A stretch of DNA of 64,000 nt from Silurus meridionalis. Lineage: Eukaryota; Chordata; Actinopteri; Siluriformes; Siluridae. Below are positions 1 to 42,386 of the stretch, in pieces (position 1 is the first letter of the stretch; each line of letters begins with the position of its first letter). The notes below the pieces were generated by a model, which was not told the origin of the DNA, searched no databases, and was given only the letters and a program-made list of their open reading frames with translations. The stretch spans positions 17,853,356 to 17,917,355 of the forward strand of contig NC_060884.1 of NCBI RefSeq assembly GCF_014805685.1, given 5' to 3'. Both the position numbers and the translations under genes were made by a program.

Positions 1-165
1 GAGGATGGAGACGGCAGGCACTAGAAAAGAGGAAGGCCAAGGAGGAGGTTTATGGAAATGGTGAGGAAAGACATGTAGGTGGTTGGTTTGAAAGAGGCAG
101 ATGGAGAGTACAGAGTGGAATGATCCTCTGTGGTGACCCCCAGCTAAAAGAAGAAACGTGAGGAT
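1..165 (+). mobile_element. RTE-like LINE, 3' end fragment (copy 1)
   Basis: The first 165 bases match the 3' ends of the copies at 42018-42386 and 61564-61985: the same run of purine-rich codons ending in a GGCGACCC-like block (here GGTGACCCC) followed by an AAGAAG tail. It is truncated by the window edge and diverged. The family assignment comes from the C-terminal protein pattern seen in the 42 kb copy. Confidence 0.7.
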
Positions 166-307
166 TACAGCAGCGCCACAGAGAGAAACCCTAGGGAATG
201 AAAAGAGTAGACTATTGGGAAGTGTTGAAGAGAGCAGAGAAGGCCTTGCTGGCCCTGACGGCCTGCCACTGTAAATGATTAATATCAAAACCTATAAAAT
301 CAAATTT

Positions 308-310
<3 letters not shown>

Positions 311-379
<69 letters not shown>
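311..379. repeat. (AT)n microsatellite
   Basis: An uninterrupted AT dinucleotide run of about 68 bp just upstream of the pa2g4 promoter. Runs of this kind are prone to length change and assembly error. Confidence 0.97.
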
Positions 380-382
<3 letters not shown>

Positions 383-418
383 AACTTTCTTATAGTCAAT
401 AAACTGACATTTTTTTGA

Positions 419-6872
<6,454 letters not shown>

Positions 6873-8390
6873 TTCCCATACACTCCAGAAAATTGACACA
6901 TTCTCTGACACAAATTTCTTTCTTAGAAATTTGAAGACCTAAATTTAAAACCTTTAATTTTCCCATAACCTGTTGTCCATTGAAACCTGTGACAAAAAAA
7001 AAGCCATCCACTAGTTAGTGTGATTTGCAAATAGAAGAAATTGAAATTGTCAGGACAATGACTTTGTATTGATTTGTACTGATCTATTGGCACTTATCTT
7101 TTTTGAAGCACTAGGTTTACACTGAACTGGAACATGACACCTTTTGGAAATGGATTAAAAAACAGCAATTCTTTTGTAGTATTAAAGTTTCCATTGTGTT
7201 AATCTTCCCAATTAAATAAAAAATGGTGGTCCTTGTAAGCTGTTGAAACTGTGCTAGGTTAATATCGAGGGGAGGTCTGTTTTAGCCTTTTAAGTATTTG
7301 GGAAAGTTTCCAAATCCTCCTCATTCCTCAGGGCTGAGGTTTCTAAGCAGAGCCTCCCACTTTTTAAGGACTCACAGGTCTATAAATTGGATTTAGAACC
7401 CTTCCATAGAGTATTGAAATGCTTATTTTGGGTGCACAGGATTATTATACTGTCACGTTCCTTTTGAAACGGGGACATATTTGGAACTATGGTACACTTA
7501 TTATTAGTAACTGCCATCCGTGTTTCCCTTCTAATCTAACAGGGATTTAAACCAGAAGATAGTCAGAGAAATGTATCACTGAGTTTCCTTCTCTTTACAA
7601 GATCATTTTTGTGTGTCTCATTTTACATTTTCTACTGAATTTATTCCAGTTCAAACTGGACATACATTTAAAGTACTGGATATCTAGTAAGCGCAACAGG
7701 TCTACATTGTTTTTGAGCGCTTTTTATTATTATTTTGTGTGCATTTTTTTCCAGACCATATAACCCACTTCCCCCACCAATAATGCCTATTAAATATTAT
7801 TGTACTGGAAATCTTGCAAATGTACTCCAAAGTCAAACCAGAGCAGTGAGGGGATACTAAAGGACTGCCGTAGTTAACATAATTATATGAAATGGGAGGA
7901 TTATATTTCTCAAAGTCTGTGTTGGCCTAGGACCAGTTCTGCCCAGGTTCAAATGCATTCTGATATTTTATAATAGAATAAAAAAAACAGGACCTCTATT
8001 TAAAGCTATTGCTAGTTGAATCAACTTGTTCAACAGTAAAGTAATTGTGCTTTGGTTCTGGATTAAAGCGACTGGGCAGAACAGGTTGAATATGGAGTGA
8101 TGTTACTCTGTTGAGCTTGTCTTTAGTTACACTCCCAGATCTTCCTCCTCAGCAGGCCTGTGTTTCTGAGGACAGTCCAGATTCATACTATTCTGTGGAT
8201 TTTAACAGGAAAAACTAGTATATGGAACTATTTTACATCTACTGAAATAAAACAAGACTTTGAATATTTTTCTTCTTTAAATTCATCGTGTCATTTTGAA
8301 AGATCTCACTAGCTCTAAAGGCTGGTATAGTATAGGAACCACACAATGTTCAACTTTCTGACTTGGACAATAATTTTTTATTTTTTTAAG
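6873..8390 (+). other. pa2g4: pa2g4 3' UTR and downstream unique sequence
   Basis: AT-rich non-coding sequence. The proximal part, to about 7240, is the likely 3' UTR. I see no ORF or recognised repeat in the rest. Confidence 0.5.
7215..7220 (+). promoter_or_regulatory. pa2g4: pa2g4 polyadenylation signal
   Basis: AATAAA lies 343 bases after the stop codon and is followed by a GT-rich stretch (GGTGGTCCTTGT), as expected for a cleavage site. A second AATAAA at 8246-8251 could give a longer 3' UTR. Confidence 0.6.
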
Positions 8391-8644
8391 ACTAAATATT
8401 AGATGTGTATGAAAATATTGATACACATGAGTATCGTGATAATCTGTGGTGATACTTTTCTAAATCTCAAAAATGCAACAGAAATTTTATTTTTTAATTC
8501 GTACAAGATCCATGGCAGTTGTTTTGCTTTGAGTTTATATCCCAGCTGCTAGATATATAGTAGTCTTCTTATTTCTGAACTTAAACAGTGACAGGAAGTA
8601 CTAGCATAAGTGCACCCCTCTAATGTGGTGTGAAATTGGACTCT

Positions 8645-8963
8645 ACTTAATGTCTGCTACAATGATCCAGGACTACAGCTACGTGCATTTGAGCACTACA
8701 CACCTCAACAATGTTTAGCAGTAATAAATAGAAATTCTGTTCCACCCAGTTGAGAATGAGTTCCCTCTTGAGTCCGGTTTCTCTCAAGGTTTCTTCCTTA
8801 TGCCATCTCGGGGAGTTTTTCCTCGCCACATTCACCAAAGGCTCGCTCATTAGGGACAAACTTACGATTAAAAAGAACAATCTTATTCTTTATTGCCACA
8901 TTATCTGTATGAAGCTGCTTTGAGACTATATTGTAAAAAGCACTATACAAATAAAAATGAATG
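8645..8963 (+). mobile_element. CR1/Rex1-like LINE 3' tail, 5'-truncated
   Basis: It shares the 3' UTR signature of the longer element at 24010-25515: GGTTTCTCTCAAGGTTTCTT, then GGGAGTTTTTCCTCGCCAC, then GCTGCTTTGAGAC and CACTATACAAATAAA at the end. No coding sequence remains. Confidence 0.75.
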
Positions 8964-9414
8964 CTTTGTTTATGTGCAGTTGCTTTTAAGGTGGGAATAT
9001 GTTAAAATGACATTCAAAAGCTCAGGAACAACGTGCTGTTTGTAGCACTTTTAACCAGATGTAATTGAATTGAATTAATTTGTGGTTTAAAGAACAGTGT
9101 TCAAACTTAAAGTTAGTTTGGACTGTATTTGAGAGAGTGCATGCCTGTCTTTCCTTGTCTGACTGCATTCTCTTCCGTTATAGAAGAAATAATACTTTCT
9201 TAAACTTTATTTTCTTAACTCCCAAGGACTGTAGCATTCAAATGTAGTGCTCAGATCATGCTTCAACTACTAGCCTAATAATAATAATAATATAATACAA
9301 TAATCATCATCAATCCCACTTCGTATTAGTTGTCTTGAACGACTATGTGCATATGATAAAAAATAATTAACATGTTGTATACAATGACACTAATCGTGTT
9401 CACACTTGATGCTA

Positions 9415-10142
9415 AAACTCAACCCCAGCAAAACCGAACTGCTGGTCATCCCAGATGATTCATCTGCTCAGGATCTCAGAATAACTCTTCAAAACTCTCT
9501 GCTCAGCCACTGCTCGTAACCTTGGGGTAACAGTGGACAAGCAACTGTCCTCCTCACATGTTGCTCATGTGGCTCGTTCTTTTCAATTCCTTTTCTACAA
9601 CATCCAAAGGATTCGACTATTTCTGTCCACACAGGCTGCCCAGGTGCTTGTTTAATCTTTTGTCATTTTGAGACTGGTCTACTGCATCTCTCTGCTGGCA
9701 GGTCTTTCTCTGAACAATATTCATCCACTGCAAACGATCCAAAAAACACAGCTGCGAAGTTCTTTCACACCACCCCACTGCTGCGCTCATTTACATTTAT
9801 ATTTGACATTTCCGGCATTTAGAGGACACCCTTGTCCAGAGCGTCATACAAAAGTGCTTTGAGTGTCCACTGGCTTCCGTATCAGATTCAAAACACTGAT
9901 GCTTGCCTACAAGGCCAAAAATGGACCAGCACCATCTTACCTCAGAGACCTCATCACACCTCGCATTGCACCACGCACAGCACTTTCCAAGTTGGTTTTG
10001 TTTAAAAAAAAAAAAAACCTCAACAGAGTTGTAGACTGAATTATCTTAAGTTGTAATCTGGCGTACCAGTGTATATTTATTCATTGATAGAGACTCAAAG
10101 CACTTTTGTAAGCTAAATGCCGCAAATGTAAATGTAAATGTA
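9415..10142 (+). mobile_element. L2-like non-LTR retrotransposon fragment with inverted self-tail
   Basis: The start reads LKLNPSKTELLVIPDD, the conserved segment after the reverse transcriptase core. Further on are broken homologues of the HFETGLLHLSAG and VHWLP regions, with several frameshifts. The element ends in GCCGCAAATGTAAATG. Bases about 9789-9864 interrupt it and are an inverted copy of this same terminal tail. A poly(A) run occurs near 10005-10017. It is inactive. Confidence 0.7.
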
Positions 10143-10479
10143 ATACCACTGTGGTGTGATACAGACACAGATCCCTCTGTGTTCTAGTTAAAAAGTTTGC
10201 ATATGGAACTATGTTCTTAATATCAGCTTTAGCAAAATTATATCCTATTGCTAAAAAATCCCAATTAATCGCCCTGCTTAAAGTATCGCAATGGAGCGCA
10301 AAATATCGTATCGCAGCTCCTGTACCGTGATACGTATTGTATTGCTAGTTTCTTGCCGACACAAAGCCCTAATTAATATGTTTGTCTATTTATTAAACAT
10401 AACGAGATAATAACGATATGGCAAATGATTATGTGGTATTTATTTACAGACACATGTTCGCTAGGGGTGAAACTGAACG

Positions 10480-10598
10480 ACGGCATTTTTAACTGACCTG
10501 CAACCATTACGTAATTTCCGGTTGAAGCTCCGGGCTGAGCTGAGGTGAGTCCGGTAGCAGGAGTGTGTTTAGAAGAAACAGCAGCCCCTGTATGGACC
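10480..10598 (+). promoter_or_regulatory. prkag1: prkag1 promoter and 5' UTR
   Basis: It contains TACGTAATTTCCGG and a second TCCGG, which are ETS-like sites, in a moderately GC-rich patch with no TATA box, followed by the first coding exon. An upstream ATG at 10592 begins a short overlapping frame. The transcription start is not determinable here. Confidence 0.5.
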
Positions 10599-17662
<7,064 letters not shown>

Positions 17663-18714
17663 GAGGAGCAAGAAGGAGGGGGGGGCGGCTACTTCTGAGA
17701 AATTAGAGCTTACGAAGCGAGTCAGCCGATTGACCTTCGAAGGCCAATCACACAAAAAAAGGAACCGGGAAGAGGAGTCCTCTAATCTTGACTTGTAGAG
17801 TAAAAACAAACATGTCCCACATATACCTCTTCTCTTTTGGTAATGAAGATTTTATAATTTAAGTTGATGTGAAACTGAAGTAATTGAACAGAAATTGTTT
17901 TATGCCTAGAGCTCTAAAGCTCTCCCTATTTTTCTTTCTCTTGGAGAATACATGTGGAAAAACAGAGCAATATATTGGACATGTAAGGGGTGAAGCACAA
18001 CTGCAATCCTAGCAAAGCACACACCAAAATCCTCTTACTGTCAAACCTGGAGCAGCTGTAAAGCCCACTGAAACCTGCAGCTTTTCACCTGTGAGCTTTT
18101 TGTTTATTTATTACCTGCACACACAATGTAGGGAAGACTGATAAAGGAAGACTGATGTCTTAAAGGCAGGTCAAACCATAATATCAGGTAGGACGAATAT
18201 AAAGACATTTACTTTAAATGTCCCGTTTAGACTAATCATGAAATATAGGACATTACCTATTGAAGTTCTCCTCTATATACAGCATACAGGTGTTTAAAGC
18301 ATATGAGTCTTCGCAATTTGCTACTGATTGTGTAGTTTAGTGACCTGAGCTCTAGTATCCAATCCACTTAGTCTACTTCTTTATGTCCTAAGAACCAGAC
18401 TGACCCTTTCCCCCCAAGGGCATTGCTTCCACCTCACAGTCCAGAAAAGCTGGAACTTTCCAATTCAACATGGGGGAAAAAACCCTGATAAGAATCATGT
18501 TATTGCTTTGTGTGTTTTTATCATCACATATTTTCTCTCATCATATTTGACTATATGGTTGAAGTGATGCTTTTTTGTGTTTTTTTATTTTATTTTCTTT
18601 TTTGCTTTTGTACAATACAGTGCCGCATATTCATTCTGTAGGTATTTTAGTATGTCTATGAACTTGAAGTGTGCGAGCAAAGGAGCAGTGGAGCGTTCTA
18701 GTTTTCCATGAAAT

Positions 18715-19195
18715 ACATTGAATCATGATTGAACTACAGTGAAAGGACATTCGGTGTCACCCTGATGAGGACGGGTTCCCTATTGGGTCTGTGGAGGCTC
18801 AGTGGTTTAGGCTCTTGGTTACCGATTGGAAGGTCAGGGGTTTTAGCCCCAGTATTGCCAAGCTGGCACTCTTGCGGCCCTTGAGCAAGGCCCTTAACGC
18901 TCTGCGGTCTCTGACCCCAGCTTCCGAACATCGCTGGGATATGTGAAGAAAGAATTTTACTGTGCTGTAACTGTGACAAGAAAAAAGCACCTTTAGGTTC
19001 CTCTCAAGGTTTCTTCCTCTTGCCATCTCAGGGAGATTTTCCTTGCCACTGTTATTACAGGCTTGTTCCTTAGGGCATAACTTATAAGGACTGATTTATA
19101 CATTTGAAAGTTATATTTGTAATCTGTTTAATACTGTAAAGCTGCTTTTGGGATACTGTTTATTGTTAAAAGCACTTTTACAAATAAAATTCTAC
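18715..19195 (+). mobile_element. CR1/Rex1-like LINE 3' tail interrupted by a SINE
   Basis: 18715-18790 and about 18993-19195 are the two halves of the same 3' UTR module seen whole at 25306-25515 (GATGAGGACGGGTTCCC, then GGTTCCTCTCAAGG, then GCTGCTTTTGG and ACAAATAAA). The SINE sits between GGGTCT and the GGTTCC block. Confidence 0.75.
18791..18993 (+). mobile_element. tRNA-derived SINE nested in a LINE tail
   Basis: It has an A-box-like GGCTCAGTGGTTT, a B-box-like GGTCAGGGGTTTTAGCC, and a body with CCAAGCTGGCACTCTTG and CCTTGAGCAAGGCCCTTAA. It matches the minus-strand copy at 26531-26767 throughout. Confidence 0.75.
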
Positions 19196-20016
19196 TATTA
19201 GAATTATTAGAACTATGAGAGTTTTTAAGGCTGATGCTCTTCTCATAATGGCTTCGGTATAAATTCTTCAGATCCACATTCAGGATCAATGCCCAGTTAT
19301 TTGTGATATTAGATTTGGACCAGGAGCTCTAAGGGCGAGTGAGTGAGGATGATTGATCCGTTTACTAAACATTGCCGGCTTTTTCTCGAGGTTTGATGTC
19401 ATGGTGGGCTTCTGTCCAAACTGTAGGAAAGGTAAATGACCATTCCACTGTTTTACCAAGTTTGTTTTTTAATTCATAATCGTTGGTTGATTTTATTCAT
19501 AATTAATGAAATGTGTATACAATGTGTATATAAATATTTACTTTTTCTATTTTGTCAGTTTATAATGCATGAGCGAAATAAACATTTTCTTTAAAACATG
19601 TCTTGGGTTTTGTTGGTTTATTGATATTATATTTATATTATCATTTTAAATGACTAGAGGAGTATGGTTCTAACAAGTTACTTATAGAGTAATACTTCTG
19701 TACTCATCACGTTATGACAACAGAAAAATGCTTTGGTGTTCACGGCATGTCGGAACAAGACACCAACTCCTGCGATGAAATTCATGAGCGATTCAGATTT
19801 GCAGTTAAAAAGAAAAAACGAGTCTCATGTTAGGACACGAACAGAAGCCATGGCGTTCTCTTGTGTTCTTTCTGTGCATTTTAAGAAAAAATCATGGGTC
19901 CTAAAGTGGTTAAAAAGCTACCACCTACTTGTTCGGCACTCAATCGTCACAAAAATCTTACATCTCTTATGCTTTGTGCTTCAAAACCAATCCTGGTGCC
20001 ATTAGAAGTCCTAGAA

Positions 20017-20329
20017 CAGGGATCACCAACGCGGTGCCCGCGGGCAGCAGGTCGCCCGCAAGGACCACATGAGTAGCCCACGGGCCTTTTCTAAAAATAT
20101 CTGTTTCCTACTTTAAATTATTGTTAATAATTATTATGAGAAATCATTAACATGATCAGTGTCTTCACATAGATGAATATCATTAATGATTAATAACATA
20201 ATAAAAGGTAAACTGAGCAAATTTGTTATTTCAAATCAAGCTGAAAACTGTGTGTATCAAACTGGTAGCCCTTCACATTAATGTTACCCAAGAAGTAGCT
20301 CTCAGTTTCAAAAAGGCTGGTGACCCCTG
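20017..20329. mobile_element. Non-autonomous hAT-like MITE
   Basis: About 313 bp flanked by inverted ends CAGGGATCACCAAC and GCTGGTGACCCCTG. The flanks GTCCTAGAA and GTCTAAGAA look like a decayed 8-9 bp target duplication, the size typical of hAT elements. It has no coding capacity. Confidence 0.7.
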
Positions 20330-20640
20330 GTCTAAGAAGATTTTTTTACACAAATATCTATACTTTTTCAAACCAGGCTCATTACTCTAGTTTTAATCTA
20401 TTTGGATTTTAATTTTTTTATTCTCACCGTTTTCAGTCCATCAAATAATTTTTGTGTGTGCGCTTTTGGCATTTCTGGTAAAGGCTGATGTGTTACTTTC
20501 AAGACACTGAACTGTAATAATGCAAATGATGCACCACTACACGTGTGTACAGTAAGCGTGTCCACCACTTAAACCAGTTCTCAGACATTTCAAAAACACT
20601 TTAAAGAACACAAAGGAGGTCAGATTGTAGGAAAATGTCT

Positions 20641-20646
20641 TTTATT
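20641..20646 (-). promoter_or_regulatory. acvr1b: Candidate acvr1b polyadenylation signal
   Basis: TTTATT on the plus strand reads AATAAA on the minus strand. It lies 2.9 kb after the acvr1b stop and would end a long 3' UTR. Use of this signal is inferred. Confidence 0.45.
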
Positions 20647-21192
20647 ACTGTATATTACTTATGTACATGATTGGAAACAATTCCTGAAAAGAGCGATTTG
20701 GGTTTAAGGAGCTCACTGAGATTATACTCAGCAGGGTCAAATATCAGTGTTACATTTACACACCTTTCCTTATAGTAATACGTAGGAACAGAGGCTCGTA
20801 TCCAGCCCGTGTATTAGAATAACGACGAGGCATTTCAGGCATCATAGCTACACAGGTCTCTTCTGAATTAGAAGCATAACAGGAGCCGACCTAAATTCAT
20901 AAATATTAGAACCCTGACTATGCTCATGCCTCCAAAACACAGCAGCAGCAGAAACGTCGTCAGGAAGCTATAAATATATGTACATACACTTTCAGCTGGA
21001 GAGGTGAACCCAAAGTGAAAGAAAAAAAAAAAGAAAACACCACTACGTAAGAGAAATGAAATCAAACAGACACAAAAAAAATTAAGACACCATGAAGAAT
21101 CTTATCTGTACCTAAAATATGAAAAATATGAATTTTCACGACTGGCTGACTGCACCGTGTGCGCAGTTTCAGGATCAGCAGAGCACAGACAG

Positions 21193-21194
<2 letters not shown>

Positions 21195-21254
<60 letters not shown>
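21195..21254. repeat. (GT)n microsatellite
   Basis: About 30 GT units inside the presumed acvr1b 3' UTR; they would read as CA repeats in the transcript. Confidence 0.95.
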
Positions 21255-21257
<3 letters not shown>

Positions 21258-22776
21258 GCGTTTAGTACTGTAGTGTATTCAGTAGTGTCAAAATCCAGTG
21301 TAATAAACACAATACGGGGTTTCCCCCCAGTCACAACAGTCTTTATAAGAACATAAAAACCCACATAAAAAGACAAGCGACTCTCCATAAATATTATTTT
21401 TGGCTTTCACATGCTAAGAGAGGTTTCGAATTTCCTTTAACATGACTACGCGTCCTATTTATACAGTAAGTATCTGTATACGGATCGTTAAGACGGAATA
21501 TTGTACAGAGAGGAGCTATTAGAGATCAGTAGTACCTGTCAGTGTGCACTCGACACCAAAATCAAGTTCATCACAAAAATACAGCAAGCTTCAAGAATTG
21601 TAAATAGGACCCCCCCCCCAACAACAACAACAACAACAACAATCCGAAGGAAAAAGATGTATACATACAAACTATTTACATCTTGCATATAAAGAAGAGT
21701 AAGGCTGCAGACACAGTAGACCTTCAGCAGTCCACATTTCTTCAGAGACCTGCTGGAATACGGCAGCAACCGGATATGACGTCGTACGGTCGCGACGCGA
21801 CGTCGCAAAACCAGGCGGCTTTTTGTGTTGTTTTAAAGCAGCGGTGTGAGCTCGAGAGTGTCGCTATAATACTTTCTTCCTCTTGTGTTTTCACGAGAGG
21901 CCACACCATGATGTTCTACCAATCGCTCGTGTTCACGATCCAGAATTGACCGAAATGCAAAAAAACGTCTTCGCAGCGAGCGATTTTTGGTTTTGAGTGT
22001 GAATGGACGCCGCAAAAAGTGTAGTGTGACCGCAGCCTGAGGGAGAGGGGAGCGGGAGTAGGAGCAGGGCAGTAGTACTGATTAAATAAAAGGTTATTGT
22101 GTGGTAAAGTAGTCAAAACGCCAGTGTCAGAAGAGTGAAGGACAGGACTAACAGCTCGTCCCGTCTCCACATGCACACTGCACCAGTGTACTCAGAAAAG
22201 CACTAACGCTTTATCAACTTTTTTTTTTCTACCACGACTTCCGAGTTCTACTCAAACCCCAGCGCACTCCCTGGGTATATTGCATAAGCCTTTTGTAGCT
22301 TTTTCCTCCACACTTCCAGCGCTTTCACGGTTTCAGAGGCATATTGCCGGATAGATACTGTTAAAGTGGTCGTACTTTTGCTACAGGATGCTACAGTGAT
22401 CGGTGACGATGAGGAACCAGCGTTAACTTAGCGTCGAATTAACCTAAAAACAAAAGAGAATGAGATCTACACGACTGTACCTTCCGAGAAATACACTGTA
22501 TATATACGGCTAGCTTTAAGTTATGGAGGAAAAATGACACTAAAGCAAGAAAAAGAGCAAATGGAGAATGCTAAATCTGAAATAAATACGCCATGTGCGC
22601 ATCGTTCACCAAGCAACATTTCACAGAGACAGTCACTCACTCACTCACTCACTCACACACACACACACACACACCGTCCATGAATGAATGCAGTAATAAA
22701 TGAAGAATCAACAAGTTAATTCATGTCTCTTGGGAAAAAATTTGTAGTCACAGTCGAACTTTCAGGAAGTCCCTCC

Positions 22777-22784
<8 letters not shown>

Positions 22785-22850
<66 letters not shown>
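22785..22850. repeat. (AT)n microsatellite
   Basis: About 33 AT units in the presumed acvr1b 3' UTR. The run is self-complementary and could fold in RNA. Confidence 0.95.
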
Positions 22851-22852
<2 letters not shown>

Positions 22853-23521
22853 AAATATTTGTCAGCTTTCCCTGGAGTGACCAAACTAATCTGTCCTTTA
22901 CTAAACCTTAACTTTAAAATCTGAGGTTGGGGTAAAATTATTTGCACCCTGATTATACCAATAATAAAAAATAAAAGCTAAAGCTTAAAATAGCACCTGC
23001 ATTCAACTAAAATACTCTGCTAACGTTTAACACGGACGTTCCTATGAGAGCGAGACAGATGGAGTGCGGTAAGATCTGTACAAACCTTCTTGACACACTA
23101 ACAGCCCGATGTAGTGACTCGCGCTGGGAGTTCACGCGTTACACGTGTTAAGCGTGATCTCCGCTCCCAGCTGCTGATATGGGGCTCATTCAAATATCTG
23201 GGGAAAAGAAACTATTAATGCCATGATATTTATAGCTATGGGCTGTTATAGGGGCAGTAGTGTTCGCTGTAGATCAGTAGGATCAGAACTTGCAGTCTGT
23301 GGCCATACATTAAGAAGAGCTAGAGGAGGAGAAGAGCTCGAGAATATAGAATGCAATACGATTTTGTGAGTAGTTTTGGCTTTGTGGGTGAGGTAGGCCG
23401 TGTCGCAGCTCAACTTACGGCGGTACATTTTCTCAAACTGGCAGGAGAGTTTGGAGCAGTAGTAATTTTGTACACTTTCTTTTGTTAGTGATCTCTGACC
23501 GTCGCTCTGCTCAGGCTTCTT

Positions 23522-40394
<16,873 letters not shown>

Positions 40395-40600
40395 CCTCAG
40401 AGTCCCATCGCATTACATTGGAGTGTTTAAAGTGCGATATTGACAGGAGAGAGCTCGAGCTTTAACCATCAAACACACACATACACATACACTCATATAC
40501 ACACACACGCGCACACACACATACGCACCGTCAGAGCCAGGCGGACTTAAAGGCATGGGCGATTTAAAGGGGAGTAATTGATGTTGTTAAGCCATGTGAG
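40395..40600 (-). promoter_or_regulatory. acvr1b: acvr1b 5' UTR and promoter region
   Basis: This is the sequence upstream of the acvr1b ATG on the minus strand. It contains an imperfect (CA)n/(GT)n tract (40474-40530) and then sequence without a TATA box. CpGs are enriched from 40190 to 40400 around the first exon. The start site is not resolved. Confidence 0.45.
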
Positions 40601-41985
40601 CCGATCAAATTTGAACCCCTCTTTAATAACAGTGCTGTTGATTTATTAGTAATAAACTGATTACTTTTTTATTAATGGTCTATAACATAAAAAGAAAATC
40701 TCAGGTTTATTAAGTAGAAACGAGGTCTAATGAACAGGGACTTATAATTTTTTTTTCTCAAAAAATTAAATTTAATTAAAATTTTAATTTGATTTAAATT
40801 TGATAAATCTGCATCTTACTATTATAATTGTTTCGTTTCGTTGGTGATTTATTATATACAAACAAAACAATAAATAGAAAACATGACTCTTAACTAAAGC
40901 TGTTTACTTTTCAAAGAAACTATAGTACAATGAAAAGCAATCCAAATTATTGTACAATAGAGTTCAGTGCCTAATACAGCTATTTGGTGTATTTATCTCT
41001 TATAAGAGACATGAAGTTTTTCCTTTTTATTATATTGTACAAGTTTTGCCAAATTGTATTTTTCCGCATTTTTCCCCTCCTTCTCACATATGACATTGCC
41101 AAATCAAAGGTCACCAAATGTGGCCCACAGGCTCGAGTTCTGGCATTTCTGCTCTAGTGATCTTATAGTCAATGAACAGATTGCAAAAAAAAAAATAATA
41201 ATAATAATTAAAACATTTAATAAATTAATTAAAATACATAAATAACATTGATAGAAGGACTCGGCTAGTTTTCCACCTCAAAAATTATTTTTCTCTCAGA
41301 CCTTCCACAAAATGAATGTCACCATAAAGGTTTAAGCCATGTGATATTCATTCATTAAATGTAATGTAATTAGTGGTACAAAAGGAATAAACTCTTCAGA
41401 CATGCAGTTATTACACTGTAAAGCATGACATGGTTTGTATATAACACTACAGATTATACATTTTCAAATATGTTCAAAATCTTTTCATTGTCTTTAATTA
41501 TGTGTACAATCTTTTAAATGGTAAACTTCATTCAATTTGGTTATGTTTTAAAGAAACAGGTAAACTTACAATGTGTTACAGTGCAGGAAAAACCCCACTT
41601 AATGCTGATAATGCATTTCACCACCTTATCAAGGGTTGCTTTTCTTATTAGTACAAGCTGAAAGTGCTGCCATTCCTTATTAAACTCAATGTTACATTTA
41701 TTTCTATATTTAAGTAAATCTATGTGGTAATAGAAGGTAATGACTATGGAATTAAACAACAAGGAATCAGGGGTCTACATTCTTCACACCAACTCCAGAC
41801 TAAGAGAACTTTCACTATTAAAGAGCACCTCCTAGTGCTTGGAGCAAAACAGCAAAATGTGAACAGGAACAGCTGTAGGAGCTTTTCCACCCTATATGGA
41901 TTTATTTAAATTTATATATTTGGTAAATATTTCATTTCAAATGTAGGACTTGCAACATTTGATTATTTTGTTGTGTGAGTAGCAT
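40601..41985. other. AT-rich intergenic sequence
   Basis: I see no gene. The composition is strongly AT-rich with A/T runs. A fragment around 41105-41130 (AAGGTCACCAAATGTGGCCC) resembles a transposon end, but I cannot support more. Confidence 0.6.
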
Positions 41986-42017
41986 ATGTTTATTATCCAC
42001 TTTACTGGGAACACTTA

Positions 42018-42386
42018 TACAGCAGAGCTGAAAATGTTGAGGTTTTCATTGGGAGTGACGAGGATGGACAGGATTAGAAATGAGTTTATTAGAGGGACAG
42101 CGCATGTAGGACGTTTTGGAGACAAGTTGAGGGAGGCGAGATTGAGATGGTTTGTACATGTGCAGAGGAGGGACATGGGGTATATCAGTAGGAGAATGCT
42201 GAGGATGGAGCCACCAGGAAAGAGGAAAAGAGGAAGGCCAAGGAGGAGGTTTATGGATGTGGTGAGGGAAGACATGCAGGTAGTTCGGTTGAAGGAGGCA
42301 GATTTAGAGGACAGAGGGGTATGGAGACGGATGATCCGCTGTGGCGACCCCTAATGGGAGCAGCCTGAAAGAAGAAGAAGAGGAAG
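42018..42386 (+). mobile_element. RTE-like LINE 3' end with exact 14-bp TSD (copy 2)
   Basis: It encodes an almost intact C-terminal stretch: MLRFSLGVTRMDRIRNEFIR, then GTAHVGRFGDKLREARLRWF, PPGKRKRGRPRRRFMDVVRE and RMIRCGDP followed by a stop. The tail is GAAGAAGAAGAGGAAG. ACTGGGAACACTTA occurs at 42004-42017 and again at 42387-42400, a perfect target-site duplication. The RTE clade is inferred from this C terminus and the short-repeat tail. Confidence 0.85.

Larger units (their letters stand above)
8393..10375. mobile_element. Composite: DNA-transposon-like shell split by two LINE fragments
   Basis: The left part (8393-8460: GAAAATATTGATACAC, GAGTATCGTGATA) and the right part (10160-10375: TATCGCAATGG, TATCGTATCGCAGC, CCGTGATACG) look like the two ends of one interspersed repeat rich in ATCG/CGAT steps. 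It is now separated by a CR1/Rex1-type tail (8645-8963) and an L2-like fragment (9415-10142). The superfamily is not certain. Confidence 0.5.
17663..19600 (+). other. prkag1: prkag1 3' UTR region
   Basis: Sequence downstream of the TAA. Two AATAAA signals are visible: 19183-19188, which belongs to a LINE tail, and 19577-19582. The early part (17663-17798) is open in another frame. Transcript data are needed to place the real end. Confidence 0.4.
20647..23521 (-). other. acvr1b: Probable acvr1b 3' UTR
   Basis: About 2.9 kb with no credible ORF. It holds (GT)n at 21195-21254, a C-run then (CAA)n at 21610-21641, (TCAC)n/(CA)n at 22632-22673 and (AT)n at 22785-22850. A long 3' UTR is common for TGF-beta receptor genes, but the boundary is a guess. 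Confidence 0.4.
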
